A stretch of DNA of 64,000 nt from JAAYCI01 sp031549285 (GCA_031549285.1 JAVBPZ010000013.1:1-64000), one strand, 5' to 3'. Shown: positions 1-7,762, counted from the stretch's first letter. Program-made: numbers and translations. Notes: generated from the letters alone by a model not told the origin.

Positions 1-141
1 GTGTGGGTGACGCAGTGGTCGCCGATCATTGTGCCGGTGTTCGTGGTTTGCGTGGCGTTCCTGATTGTGTACAACGCGACCAAGCGCAAGGTGAAGGACG
101 AAGAAAAGGAAGAAGAACAGGTTACGGAAGCGCCGGTGTAA
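1..141 (+). CDS. C-terminal end of a membrane protein (partial)
   Basis: An open frame enters from the left edge and stops with TAA at 139-141. The 46 visible residues begin with one hydrophobic helix (about residues 8-24) and end in a charged Lys/Glu-rich tail, the usual end of a polytopic transporter whose last helix is followed by a cytoplasmic tail. Nothing in this fragment identifies the family. The GTG at position 1 is in frame but is probably internal. Two hairpins follow within 160 bp, consistent with this being the last gene of its transcript. Confidence 0.6.
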   Translation: MWVTQWSPIIVPVFVVCVAFLIVYNATKRKVKDEEKEEEQVTEAPV

Positions 142-187
142 GCATATTCGCTGACGCAAAGACCATGTAAAAACCAAACCATACGCA

Positions 188-226
188 GCGTGCCCGCCGA
201 ACCGAAAGGTTGCGGCGGGCACGCTT
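188..226 (+). terminator. Intrinsic terminator of the partial membrane-protein gene
   Basis: GCGTGCCCGCCG (188-199) pairs with CGGCGGGCACGC (213-224). An inner AACC/GGTT extension closes a GAAA loop, and a short T-containing tail follows. It lies 47 bp after the stop codon. Confidence 0.7.
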
Positions 227-258
227 ATTATATTCTATGTGGGGTTTAGAATACAATG

Positions 259-298
259 AAAAGGCGCTGCTGATACCAAGGTACCAGCAGCGCCTTTT
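259..298. terminator. Bidirectional terminator between convergent transcripts
   Basis: AAAAGGCGCTGCTG (259-272) and CAGCAGCGCCTTTT (285-298) form a 14-bp perfect stem with A and T runs on opposite sides. It can therefore terminate both the rightward membrane-protein transcript and the leftward toxin operon that ends at 325. Confidence 0.85.
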
Positions 299-324
299 AA
301 AAGTTTGGTTGCTATAGTATTTCG

Positions 325-660
325 TTAGGCCCACCACGCATTTTTGTTTTTGATAATATAGGGTATTTTTTTTTCTTTGTATTCTATGCTATATGCTTTG
401 TGGGTTCGCAGGGCAAGCAATAAATGATTGCACGCGTCCTCTTCATTTGCCAGATGAACCGTTGCATATTGTATGGCGCCCCGCTCGTCTTCTCGGTACA
501 TTTTCCATTCACCGGCGGTATCTTGGAATATACCTTCTGAATCCACCAACGGAGCCCAAACGCCGACATTTTCCATGCCATTGGGCGGGCCAACCTGGAA
601 GGCAGCATATTCGTACAGGTTTTCGGTTTTGATAATGCTGAGCATTTCTTGAATGTTCAT
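325..660 (-). CDS. Candidate immunity protein for the adjacent TNT-domain toxin
   Basis: 111 residues, no signal peptide or membrane segment, acidic and compact. The start chosen is the ATG at 658-660, which has GGAG 8 nt upstream; a longer frame to 708 would overlap the toxin gene. It is the last gene of the type VII cassette and follows the toxin stop by 22 bp, the position where LXG operons encode the cognate immunity protein. The N-terminal MNIQEML helix and central aromatic/acidic residues faintly recall small immunity families such as Imm59, but I cannot assign a family. The function (binding and blocking the toxin domain in the cytoplasm) is inferred from position only. Confidence 0.6.
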   Translation of the reverse strand: MNIQEMLSIIKTENLYEYAAFQVGPPNGMENVGVWAPLVDSEGIFQDTAGEWKMYREDERGAIQYATVHLANEEDACNHLLLALRTHKAYSIEYKEKKIPYIIKNKNAWWA

Positions 661-682
661 CGAGGTTCTCCGTTTTTGTGAG

Positions 683-2626
683 TTACTTTGTGGCGCCCGC
701 GGCACCACCTGCAGCTGCTGGGAAGGTGGCGGGTGAAATGGGGAAAAGCGGGGTGGTATCTTTCAAAAAGCCCAGATTTTGCAGGGTGCTTATTTTGAGA
801 GGCAGTTCAAACTGTACGGCGCCGCCGGGTTGGTTAAAAGCTGGCGCAATTTGACCATACTTTACTTTCAGGTTGTTTACATCCCTATTGAAATAGGTGT
901 TTACAGTTTGTGTTATTTCGTTTTTTAAAGGGCCTTCCGGCAAGTTTTTTACAGCATTGGGCAATTCACTAAAGTCTCGTACTATTCTTTGGTTGGAAAC
1001 GGCATTGGGATTTTCCGCATAGGGTAATGATACCTGCCCATAAGAAGCGGAGGAACCATCTTGCCCAATAACAGTGGTATACCGTCCCTCGGCATCGCCC
1101 ACTCGTTTTAAAGTGGCGCCCGGTTTGAATATACCATCTTCTTCTATAAATTTAACAATGGGTTTTCCATCGGCATCCAGCACGTAGCCACCGCCCGGAG
1201 CATGTTTGTTAAAGTCAGCTTCCCAATTTTCCGGTGGGTCATTTGGGTTTTTCACAAAATCCGGGTTTGTAATTTTTTGGGGTCCGTAAAACCCGCTGAG
1301 GTTATACCGCTGGTCCACGGCCTGCGCACCAACACCAGCCACCATGCCAAAACCTGTACCGGAAAGCAGGCCGGTCAGTTTTGCCATGGAGTCGCTGGCG
1401 CCTAGTTCCAACGCGACGCTTTCGCCGACCCAGCCGCCGGCAAAACCGGCGCCCATGGTAAATGCGGTTTTGGCGCCAAATGTAGTGACGGCGCGCACTG
1501 TAGAGGTGCCTGCCTGCGCGGCGGCGCCAGCCGACGAGATGGCCCCCGCGCCCAGTGTTAACACAGAAGAGGATAGCACACAAACGGTGCCAAAAATGTC
1601 GTAGGAAGCCTGGTCCCCACCAAACACTGTATCGCGCAAGGGATTAAAGGCGGCGGTGCTATAATCTCCGTTCATGCCATAATAAATGTTTTCGCCGCTT
1701 TCCCACATATTGGACGCGCCATATACGATGGTGGCGGAGCCTGCCACGGCACCCGCCACGACCAGTGGTGTGGCCAGGCCTGCCGTGGCCACAATGCACA
1801 CCACGCCCCCGACAACGACAAGCGCGCTGATGGCAAGTGTGAGCCAGCCTTCTTCTTCCCGCTGTTTGGCCCATTCCGCCTCCAGCTGGCTGAAACGCAG
1901 CTGTTCGCTTTCGTACGCAGCGGAAAGCGCGTCGCTTAGGGAAATGCGGTCTGCATAAGCGGTGTTCACCGCGTTTGCCAGCGCGGGGATAGACGCCGCC
2001 GATTGCAGGGTGCCGGGCGCAAAGGTTACGATGTAAGATTTGTCCGCGGCCAACATTTCCGCCAGAAAGCTATTCAGGGCCGAGATCATGGTGTCCAGGT
2101 GGGTAAAATCACTGGAATAATGCTTGTATTCGTAGTCACCTGCGTTTTCCAAAAGCGAAGAGATGCGATAGGAGGAGGTGCTGTAATCTCGTTCTACCGC
2201 GCTTGCATGCGGAAAAGAGGCCGATATCAGATCGCTGATGGAGGAGGCAATGCGCTGTGCCTCTTCGTGCTGGTCGGTAAAGTCTATACAGGATTGTTTG
2301 AAGAAGGTTTTCAGGTTGACCAAGGTTTCTTCTTGCAGGTCGGAATGCAGATGATTGTCCACCTGCTGGTGCCAGCCATCCTTGTACAGCAAATAACGCG
2401 ACTGATATTCTGCCAATATTTCACTGATGCTGAGCAGAATGGTGAAATGAACCTCGGAAATATATGTTTTCACATTTGTCGCGGTTTGCCCTTTAAAGCT
2501 ATCCATGGTGGTAAAGGACTGCAGCGACTGGGTTATGGATGCAAAACTGTCGTTCCACTCGCCAAACTTGGCATTGGATGCAAACAACAAGTTTGCGATA
2601 TCATCGTATTTTACAATATATGGCAC
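683..2626 (-). CDS. LXG-like type VII secreted toxin with C-terminal TNT (NAD-glycohydrolase) domain
   Basis: 647 residues from a GTG start (2624-2626) preceded by a GGGGGG ribosome binding site; the open frame runs further upstream but would overlap the preceding gene. Residues 1 to about 235 are a long helical region without a signal peptide, as in LXG/WXG-type cargo. About 260-420 is Gly/Ala-rich and hydrophobic, a putative translocation region. From about 495 a TNT domain (tuberculosis necrotizing toxin fold) is recognisable: PGATLKRVG with Arg508, then GQVSLPY, and the strongly conserved IAPAFNQPGGAVQ block containing Gln605. TNT enzymes hydrolyse NAD(P)+. An Arg usual before the SLP motif appears as Gln531 here, and a Pro/Ala/Gly-rich tail of about 24 residues follows. 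Activity is inferred from the family; the LXG label rests on architecture and on the neighbouring helper genes. Confidence 0.8.
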   Translation of the reverse strand: MPYIVKYDDIANLLFASNAKFGEWNDSFASITQSLQSFTTMDSFKGQTATNVKTYISEVHFTILLSISEILAEYQSRYLLYKDGWHQQVDNHLHSDLQEETLVNLKTFFKQSCIDFTDQHEEAQRIASSISDLISASFPHASAVERDYSTSSYRISSLLENAGDYEYKHYSSDFTHLDTMISALNSFLAEMLAADKSYIVTFAPGTLQSAASIPALANAVNTAYADRISLSDALSAAYESEQLRFSQLEAEWAKQREEEGWLTLAISALVVVGGVVCIVATAGLATPLVVAGAVAGSATIVYGASNMWESGENIYYGMNGDYSTAAFNPLRDTVFGGDQASYDIFGTVCVLSSSVLTLGAGAISSAGAAAQAGTSTVRAVTTFGAKTAFTMGAGFAGGWVGESVALELGASDSMAKLTGLLSGTGFGMVAGVGAQAVDQRYNLSGFYGPQKITNPDFVKNPNDPPENWEADFNKHAPGGGYVLDADGKPIVKFIEEDGIFKPGATLKRVGDAEGRYTTVIGQDGSSASYGQVSLPYAENPNAVSNQRIVRDFSELPNAVKNLPEGPLKNEITQTVNTYFNRDVNNLKVKYGQIAPAFNQPGGAVQFELPLKISTLQNLGFLKDTTPLFPISPATFPAAAGGAAGATK

Positions 2627-2642
2627 AGTTGCGCCCCCCTTT

Positions 2643-2948
2643 TTACGGTAAAAGCGGTGTAGGTCCCATAATAGTCGGGCCCATACTGCCAGCCAAACTG
2701 GCATCCAGTTGTTGCAGTTCCCGCTGTACTTCACGAAGATATTTGGTGTCGCGCTGCAGCAGCTGCTGGTAAGTGGACATCATCTGTGCCAGTGCCGTAA
2801 GCGTCGATTGGTATTTTTGCATGGCCACGGCAACGGATGTATGCTCGGGAACCTCCACAGCCGGCGCAAAGTTATTGACACCGTTTGCAAGGCTGCTGAC
2901 CGCGGTCATATAGTGCAGGTCGTTAATCGCAATTTGGTAGGGGGGCAT
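2643..2948 (-). CDS. Small helical type VII partner (Lap1/DUF3130-like)
   Basis: 101 residues, almost entirely alpha-helical, with no signal peptide. The pattern of an N-terminal short helix, a proline-containing loop and a long amphipathic helix (YQSTLTALAQMMSTYQQLLQ, residues about 46-65) resembles the SACOL2603/DUF3130 family (TIGR04197). Those proteins pair with the N-terminal helices of LXG toxins and are needed for their export. It starts 42 bp after the YwqH-like gene and stops 17 bp before the toxin start, so the two are probably co-translated. No WXG motif is visible. The family call is by pattern only. Confidence 0.65.
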   Translation of the reverse strand: MPPYQIAINDLHYMTAVSSLANGVNNFAPAVEVPEHTSVAVAMQKYQSTLTALAQMMSTYQQLLQRDTKYLREVQRELQQLDASLAGSMGPTIMGPTPLLP

Positions 2949-2989
2949 GAATCTTCCTCCTTTTGGGTACCAGGATTTTGCCGCAAATA

Positions 2990-3418
2990 TTAATTAAACA
3001 ATTTTTCGATGGCATTGCCGATGGAATTAAGAGCGTTGACCAGCCAGTTGATGCCGGCCCCAAGGTCACGGGATTCATTTTCCAGCTGCGTGATTTTGTC
3101 GCAGATGGCATCCAGAAATGTGTCCAGTTCTTTGTGGTAGGCGTCGTAATCGCTGCGAAAAGTGCCCGGCACGAAATCGTCATACCAGGTAAAATGATAT
3201 CCTTGCCAGGTATCCTCCTGGTTTTCTTTACCCTTTACGTTCTTTTTTAAGGTGCCGACATCGCTCTTTACAGCAGTCACTTGTTTTTTTGCGTGTTGTA
3301 ATCGGGCGATTTTGGCGTCCACAGCGGCCTTCCGCGCTTCCTTCATAGCCTTTTCACGTTGTTTTGCCAACCGCTCATTCCGCAGTTCCTGGGCCTGTTG
3401 TGCGCTGGTTTGGCTCAT
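2990..3418 (-). CDS. YwqH-like (DUF5082-type) helical protein of the type VII cassette
   Basis: 142 residues with no signal peptide. A Lys/Arg/Ala-rich coiled coil fills residues 1-60. A TWQG turn (about 69-72) and a second helical half ending in an amphipathic helix follow. The coiled coil - WxG-like turn - coiled coil layout is that of DUF5082/YwqH proteins, which accompany LXG toxins (ywqHIJK in Bacillus). A strong AAAGGGGGGAG ribosome binding site precedes the ATG. It probably acts as a targeting helper or chaperone for secretion; this is inferred from synteny. Confidence 0.65.
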   Translation of the reverse strand: MSQTSAQQAQELRNERLAKQREKAMKEARKAAVDAKIARLQHAKKQVTAVKSDVGTLKKNVKGKENQEDTWQGYHFTWYDDFVPGTFRSDYDAYHKELDTFLDAICDKITQLENESRDLGAGINWLVNALNSIGNAIEKLFN

Positions 3419-3443
3419 GGGAAGCTCCCCCCTTTACTTTTGG

Positions 3444-3803
3444 CTATTTTTCCTCTGGCGGCGGTACGCCATTTTTTTTGTTTAGCTGCGCGGGGTCGCC
3501 ACGTTTAAACTGCGGATTCTGCAGCCAAGCGTCCAGATTTTCCAGCATCAAAGCGTTGTCGTCATCCGTATAGCCGGTAAAGACGACCTTCATAATATCC
3601 GTATGGTTAAAAAACAGCATTTGGTCGCCCATTAAACCTTCGGGATATAGACAGCCGCCATAATCAAAAAATTGCATTTCATCATTTATTTTGGTAGCCA
3701 AACCGCGTGCGACAATCATGGTTTTCTTCACGCCGCCTTTGATGATGACAATAGAGCCGAGAGGCAAAAAATCCGTCTTTTCCAATACGGGCACCCCTTC
3801 CAT
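3444..3803 (-). CDS. DUF4176 family protein, first gene of the type VII toxin cassette
   Basis: 119 residues. The hallmark sequence LPLGSIVIIKGG near the N-terminus, the GCLYPEGLMGDQ segment and FFNHTDIMKVVFTGY all match the DUF4176 family, small cytoplasmic beta-rich proteins regularly encoded in LXG/type VII loci of Firmicutes. The role is unknown. The Pro/Glu-rich C-terminus is probably disordered. There is no clear Shine-Dalgarno before the ATG, and a promoter lies about 70-100 bp upstream. No EssC or other core secretion gene is in the window, so this is an orphan cargo cassette. Confidence 0.8.
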   Translation of the reverse strand: MEGVPVLEKTDFLPLGSIVIIKGGVKKTMIVARGLATKINDEMQFFDYGGCLYPEGLMGDQMLFFNHTDIMKVVFTGYTDDDNALMLENLDAWLQNPQFKRGDPAQLNKKNGVPPPEEK

Positions 3804-3873
3804 ATTTTAAAGAATGCAAAATATTGTTGTCGAAAAAAGCCGTAATAAAGCGATACTACCACTATTATATCAA

Positions 3874-3901
3874 ATTATAATGTATTTTCGGCGGAAAGCA
3901 A
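3874..3901 (-). promoter_or_regulatory. Promoter of the type VII toxin cassette
   Basis: Reading leftward: TTGCTT (3896-3901), 16-bp spacer, TATAAT (3874-3879). A second TATAAT overlaps at 3864-3869. It sits 70 bp upstream of the DUF4176 start. The AT-rich 3902-4109 interval to its right holds no gene that I can support. Confidence 0.55.
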
Positions 3902-4109
3902 TAAAAACTGAATATTGTTGGATTAATTTGTTTATAATGACCAAAACATGGTGTGGCTAATATGCAAATAGCCAAGAAAAAGACCGATAAATGGGGATAG
4001 ATGTGTATTAAAGGGGTATTGTGGTGAGGGGACAAGGCGGACTAAAGTGTGAATTGAAAAGGCGTTTTTGGGAAGATATGCCGGTGGCGTTTTTTATACA
4101 CTATTGAGC

Positions 4110-4138
4110 TGGAAAAAAAGGCTTTGCTGTGGTATAGT
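4110..4138 (+). promoter_or_regulatory. Extended -10 promoter of the sulfatase gene
   Basis: TGGTATAGT (4130-4138) is a TGn-extended -10 element. A weak -35 (TGGAAA, 4110-4115) lies 17 bp upstream. The sulfatase start codon is 90 bp downstream. Confidence 0.5.
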
Positions 4139-4228
4139 GAACGCAGCAGCGAAAGATGCGCGGACGACAGTGGATGACATGGCCGCAGGATATGCCCCCA
4201 AAAGCGTACCAAACGCAAGGAGATTCTT

Positions 4229-5593
4229 ATGAACAAGAAACAGCCCAATATAGTATTTTTCCAGGTGGATAATTTGGGATTTGGCGAACTGAGCTGTTAC
4301 AGTGGCGGGCCGTTCCGCGGTGCATGGACGGAAAATATTGATGCTTTTGCCCAAAACGGATTGCGCATGACAAACTATGCCCCCGAAGCACAGTGTACAC
4401 CAAGCCGATCAGCGGTGTTGACCGGTCGGTATGCAATACGATCGGGGAATCATTCTGTTCCCATAGGAAGCAGCGGGGACTGGGGTCTTGTGGCCTGGGA
4501 AAAGACCCTGGGGGATTTGTTGAGCGAAGCGGGATACGCCTGCGCAGTATATGGAAAATGGCATGTTGGGGAAGGGCCGGGGCATTGGCCGACCGACCAT
4601 GGGTTTGAGGAATGGACGGGCGTGCCGCGAACCTATGATGAAGCGCTTTGGCCGGAGGATCCTTGGTATCGTCCCGGGCGGGATCCTATTTCTAAGACCG
4701 TATCGGCAAAAAAAGGCGAGAGTGATGTAACGGAAGGTGAGCAGCTGACGCTTACAGTCCGCCGTGATATCGATCTGCGCTATATGGAAGGCGCGAAGGC
4801 GTTCATGGCGCGTTCGGTGCAGGAAAATAAACCATTTTTCGTTTATTTTAACCATTCGCTTATGCATATGCCGGTGATTCCCCGCGAAGGGTTCAAGGGA
4901 AAAAGCGGCAATGGGGAATGGGCGGACAGCCTGCTGGAGCTGGATAGCGATTTTGCCCAGTTACTGGCCCATATTCAACAGCTGGGCGAAGAACCCAATA
5001 CGTTGGTGGTTTTTGCCGGGGATAATGGGCCGGAGGAAATTCAGCCTTGGCGCGGTACCCCAGGGTATTGGGAAGGTTCGTATTTTGCGGGAGGCGAAGG
5101 AAACCTGCGCACACCATGTATTGTGCGGATGCCAGAAGCGATACCGGGAGGTCGTGTAAGCAATGAAATTATGCATATAACCGATTGGTTTACGACCATA
5201 TTGAATGTGGCCAACGTGGACGTGCCCGGGGACCGTGTAATAGACGGAATTAACCAATGGGATTGGCTATGCGGGAGGCAGGAAGAATCGAACCGTGAGG
5301 GATACTTGTACTGGATGGGAAAAGAGCTGTATGGTGTGAAATGGCATGATTTTAAAGTGGCCTTTAAAGAACAAAAATACTCAACAGATGCGGTGGGCAA
5401 CCTGTCTGCGCCAAAGCTGATGAATTTGGTGGTGGACCCGCAAGAGCGTGAGAATATTAACCCGCAATATCTGCACTCTTGGGTATCCCATCATGCCTCG
5501 CGGTTGATTAAGGAGTTTGAGGCAAGCGTAGAAAAAGAACCACTGATCCCGTCCGGTGCCCCGTTGCATTTTGTTCCAACAAGCAAAAAATAA
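4229..5593 (+). CDS. Type I sulfatase (arylsulfatase A family)
   Basis: 454 residues, an alkaline-phosphatase-superfamily hydrolase of sulfate esters. The signature C56-T-P-S-R60 provides the cysteine converted to formylglycine. The N-terminal metal site reads VDNLGFGE with Asn15 where many members have a second Asp. GKWH (109-112) and the downstream FAGDNGPEE segment supply further active-site residues. No signal peptide is seen, so it is probably cytoplasmic unless the start is misplaced. A clear AAGGAG precedes the ATG. The oxygen-independent maturase (anSME) that would modify Cys56 is not in the window. The substrate is unknown; gut sulfated glycans or sulfated small molecules are possibilities. 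Confidence 0.9.
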   Translation: MNKKQPNIVFFQVDNLGFGELSCYSGGPFRGAWTENIDAFAQNGLRMTNYAPEAQCTPSRSAVLTGRYAIRSGNHSVPIGSSGDWGLVAWEKTLGDLLSEAGYACAVYGKWHVGEGPGHWPTDHGFEEWTGVPRTYDEALWPEDPWYRPGRDPISKTVSAKKGESDVTEGEQLTLTVRRDIDLRYMEGAKAFMARSVQENKPFFVYFNHSLMHMPVIPREGFKGKSGNGEWADSLLELDSDFAQLLAHIQQLGEEPNTLVVFAGDNGPEEIQPWRGTPGYWEGSYFAGGEGNLRTPCIVRMPEAIPGGRVSNEIMHITDWFTTILNVANVDVPGDRVIDGINQWDWLCGRQEESNREGYLYWMGKELYGVKWHDFKVAFKEQKYSTDAVGNLSAPKLMNLVVDPQERENINPQYLHSWVSHHASRLIKEFEASVEKEPLIPSGAPLHFVPTSKK

Positions 5594-5664
5594 AACGATT
5601 GCCGCATGGCAAGGGCAATATATGTCCCTTGCCGGATATTCTGATGATTTCTATATAAGGATGT

Positions 5665-6327
5665 GTGGTTTTGGGTGAGGTAATAAAAGCAATATTGGTT
5701 CCGGCGGTCGGCATTATGATTAGCCCGTTGTCGATTTCAGTTTTGGTTATTATTTTGTTGAGCAAAAAATACGTTTTGAAAAGCCTTGTTTATTCAACCA
5801 CATGGATTTTAACCACCTTTGTTGTATATTTGATTTCCGCATTTGCGGTGGGCGGCTCCACCTCGGAGACAAACATGTCAACGGTTGTGCGAATCATCCT
5901 GCTTGCGCTTGCTGCGTTTATGGTTTATGAGGCAATTGCGGATCTAATAAAGTTTATCAAAGCGAAAGGCGAAGTGAGTGAGCCCAAAATATTTAAAAAA
6001 ATAGCCAAGATGTCCCCACTTGGCCTTTTTGGGATTGGCTTTCTCATGTGTTTTTTGAACGATAAAAACATGCTGTTGAGTATGGGAGCCGGGACAAAAA
6101 TTGCTTCCTTGTCACTTCCTGCGGGACAGGTTGTAACAGCTGGTCTTCTCTATATTCTGATTGGTTGTTGGCCCATTTATGTAACTATGTTTGCCTATTT
6201 CCTTTTGAAAGATAAAATGAGCAATTTTATGGATACCCTGAGTACCTGGCTTATGAAATATAATGACCTCATCTCGTTTGTAATGTTTTTGATTATTGGC
6301 ATCAGTTTACTGAGCGAAGCAATTTGA
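5665..6327 (+). CDS. GAP-family (Sap, sulfolipid-1-addressing-like) membrane protein
   Basis: 220 residues with about six hydrophobic segments. The N-terminal IMISPLSISVLVIILLS helix and the central FLMCFLNDKNMLLSMGAGT segment match the duplicated LysE-like pattern of the GAP/Sap family, which includes mycobacterial glycopeptidolipid and sulfolipid addressing proteins. Start taken at GTG 5665 after TAAGGA. It lies 71 bp downstream of the sulfatase in the same direction without an obvious terminator, so co-transcription is likely. The transported substrate is unknown. Confidence 0.7.
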   Translation: MVLGEVIKAILVPAVGIMISPLSISVLVIILLSKKYVLKSLVYSTTWILTTFVVYLISAFAVGGSTSETNMSTVVRIILLALAAFMVYEAIADLIKFIKAKGEVSEPKIFKKIAKMSPLGLFGIGFLMCFLNDKNMLLSMGAGTKIASLSLPAGQVVTAGLLYILIGCWPIYVTMFAYFLLKDKMSNFMDTLSTWLMKYNDLISFVMFLIIGISLLSEAI

Positions 6328-6404
6328 TGGGGCTATGGATAGGGTTGCTGTAATCAATCCTCATGAGTGCAGACATACACAAGCAAGTTTGTTGATATAT
6401 AATG

Positions 6405-6554
6405 ATGCAAATTTGGTTTCAGAGTCAAAACGGCTGGGGGCATGCACAGGTGAGCACAACCACGGATATATACGCGCATATCATAGAAGATGCGGATGAA
6501 CAGAATGCGGAGAGTATTGCGGATGCGGTGTTGAGGGTGGGGCAAAGCGGGTAA
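6405..6554 (+). pseudogene. Remnant of a tyrosine recombinase (phage/ICE integrase) C-terminus
   Basis: A 49-codon frame ends with TAA and contains GHAQVSTTTDIYAH, the C-terminal catalytic block of phage-type integrases: the conserved His of the GH box and the nucleophilic Tyr in DIYAH. A typical acidic helix tail follows. Everything upstream (core-binding domain and first catalytic Arg) is missing, so it cannot be an active recombinase. It lies about 1 kb from a tRNA-Arg whose 3' end is duplicated, suggesting a deleted integrative element. Confidence 0.8.
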
Positions 6555-6605
6555 GCATATTAATAGGAATAAAAAAGACGTCGCTGGCGATGATGGCGTA
6601 TAATA

Positions 6606-6635
6606 TTGGACGAAAGTGGCTGGCCATGATATGCT
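6606..6635 (+). promoter_or_regulatory. Promoter of the Pr6Pr-family gene
   Basis: TTGGAC (6606-6611) and TATGCT (6630-6635) are separated by 18 bp. The expected transcription start is near 6642, which supports the ATG at 6674 rather than the longer frame from 6590. Confidence 0.5.
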
Positions 6636-6673
6636 ATTATAGCGACATAGCATTAACGACAGGGTGTGCTTGT

Positions 6674-7330
6674 ATGGGAATCGTCCAAAACCGCAAAGCC
6701 TCTTTAATTTTTAAAATCATTTCAGTTTTTATTTGCGCGGCGGGTCTTGCGAGTGCATCTGGTATTTTGCAGGGACATTATCGGCAGGTCACATTTTTTT
6801 ACTACACAAATTTAAGCAATTTATTTTGTTTGCTTTATTGGATTGCTGCAGTCTTATTTTGTGTTAAAGCTATCCATCGGGATGGTGTGCAAGGCGCTCT
6901 TTGCTTTGTGCCGCGCATAAAAGGCGCTGTAGTTGTAATGATAACGATAACAATGATTATTTTTTGGCTATTTCTTGCTACAGGTGGCGCGAGCATTGAC
7001 AGCATAGTTCGGCATTTACTTGTGCCGATATTGATGATTTTGGATTGGATATTGTTTGACCCTATAGGAAAACTTCGCAAGACGGATCCATTTGTATGGC
7101 TTTTGATTCCGGTGGCGTATTATTTGTTTATTATGTTTGTCGCGCAGACAGATGTTATTTTTTATAATGGAACATCGTTCCCCTATTTTTTTCTTAACTA
7201 TATTCAAATGGGTTGGGGAAAGGCTGTAGCGGTTGTCTTTTTTCTAGGGTTAGGGTTTATGCTACTTGGTTTTTTGATGGTGGGGTTGAATTTTATCTTT
7301 GAAAAAAAGATGATATCAAAAAATAAATAA
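6674..7330 (+). CDS. Pr6Pr family integral membrane protein
   Basis: 218 residues with about six transmembrane helices. An early FFYYTNLSNLFCLLYW segment and a later HLLVPILMILDWILFDP segment are the signature patterns of the Pr6Pr family, whose function is unknown. Base composition is clearly more AT-rich than the flanking genes, as in the neighbouring integrase remnant, so horizontal acquisition is plausible. Start chosen at ATG 6674 because the promoter lies between it and the earlier in-frame ATG at 6590. A terminator follows 18 bp after the stop. Confidence 0.75.
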   Translation: MGIVQNRKASLIFKIISVFICAAGLASASGILQGHYRQVTFFYYTNLSNLFCLLYWIAAVLFCVKAIHRDGVQGALCFVPRIKGAVVVMITITMIIFWLFLATGGASIDSIVRHLLVPILMILDWILFDPIGKLRKTDPFVWLLIPVAYYLFIMFVAQTDVIFYNGTSFPYFFLNYIQMGWGKAVAVVFFLGLGFMLLGFLMVGLNFIFEKKMISKNK

Positions 7331-7348
7331 TAAACAACATTTATAAGT

Positions 7349-7395
7349 AAAAAGCCCGCTTGCCCCTCGTCATACGACGGAGCAAAGCGGGTTTT
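7349..7395 (+). terminator. Intrinsic terminator after the Pr6Pr gene
   Basis: A left arm AAAAGCCCGCTT (7350-7361) pairs with AAGCGGGTTTT (7385-7395) with a single G bulge. The right arm ends in TTTT. Confidence 0.75.
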
Positions 7396-7396
7396 G

Positions 7397-7413
7397 TTGG
7401 TGCGCTGCGAGGG
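7397..7413 (+). repeat. 17-bp copy of the tRNA-Arg 3' end (att-like direct repeat)
   Basis: TTGGTGCGCTGCGAGGG at 7397-7413 is repeated exactly at 7549-7565, where it forms the CCA, acceptor and T-stem end of the tRNA-Arg gene. Duplicated tRNA 3' ends are the normal outcome of integrase-mediated insertion, so this is a candidate attachment-site scar. The intervening 135 bp encode nothing recognisable. Confidence 0.55.
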
Positions 7414-7513
7414 GATGCTGGGGCGATTGCATACGTATATTGGTTTTGTTTGTCGCCTTGGCTTTGTTGCCATTGTGGTAGTGCGTTTACACGGTCGAGC
7501 CCTCGAGGCATGC

Positions 7514-7550
7514 AAAACAAAAAGCACCCCAATGGAGTGCTTTTTGTTTT
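7514..7550 (-). terminator. Terminator of tRNA-Arg
   Basis: AAAACAAAAAGCAC (7514-7527) and GTGCTTTTTGTTTT (7537-7550) form a 14-bp perfect stem with a 9-nt loop, directly 3' of the leftward tRNA gene. The U-rich arm serves termination on the minus strand. Confidence 0.8.
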
Positions 7551-7626
7551 GGTGCGCTGCGAGGGACTCGAACCCCCGGCCTACTGGTTCGTAGCCAGTC
7601 ACTCTATCCAGCTGAGCTAGCAGCGC
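7550..7626 (-). tRNA. tRNA-Arg (anticodon ACG)
   Basis: 77 nt including the encoded CCA. The cloverleaf is complete: acceptor GCGCTGC/GCAGCGC, D arm, anticodon stem ACTGG/CCAGT with loop CTACGAA (anticodon ACG), and T arm GGGGG/CCCTC around TTCGAGT. It reads CGN arginine codons after A34 deamination. The 3' end coincides with the 17-bp repeat described at 7397. Confidence 0.97.
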
Positions 7627-7733
7627 GGATGCAAATAATATGATAGCATAAAAAGAGGCTGACTGTCAATGAATGTGGGGAGATGGGCGCGGGTTTTTGT
7701 GTGGCGGAGCCCGGGCAAAACAGGGGAGAATAT

Positions 7734-7762
7734 TTGTAATGCAGGGTGCGATTTGCTATAAT
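7734..7762 (+). promoter_or_regulatory. Promoter of the NERD-domain gene
   Basis: TTGTAA (7734-7739), 17-bp spacer, consensus TATAAT (7757-7762). The transcription start is expected near 7769. Confidence 0.7.
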
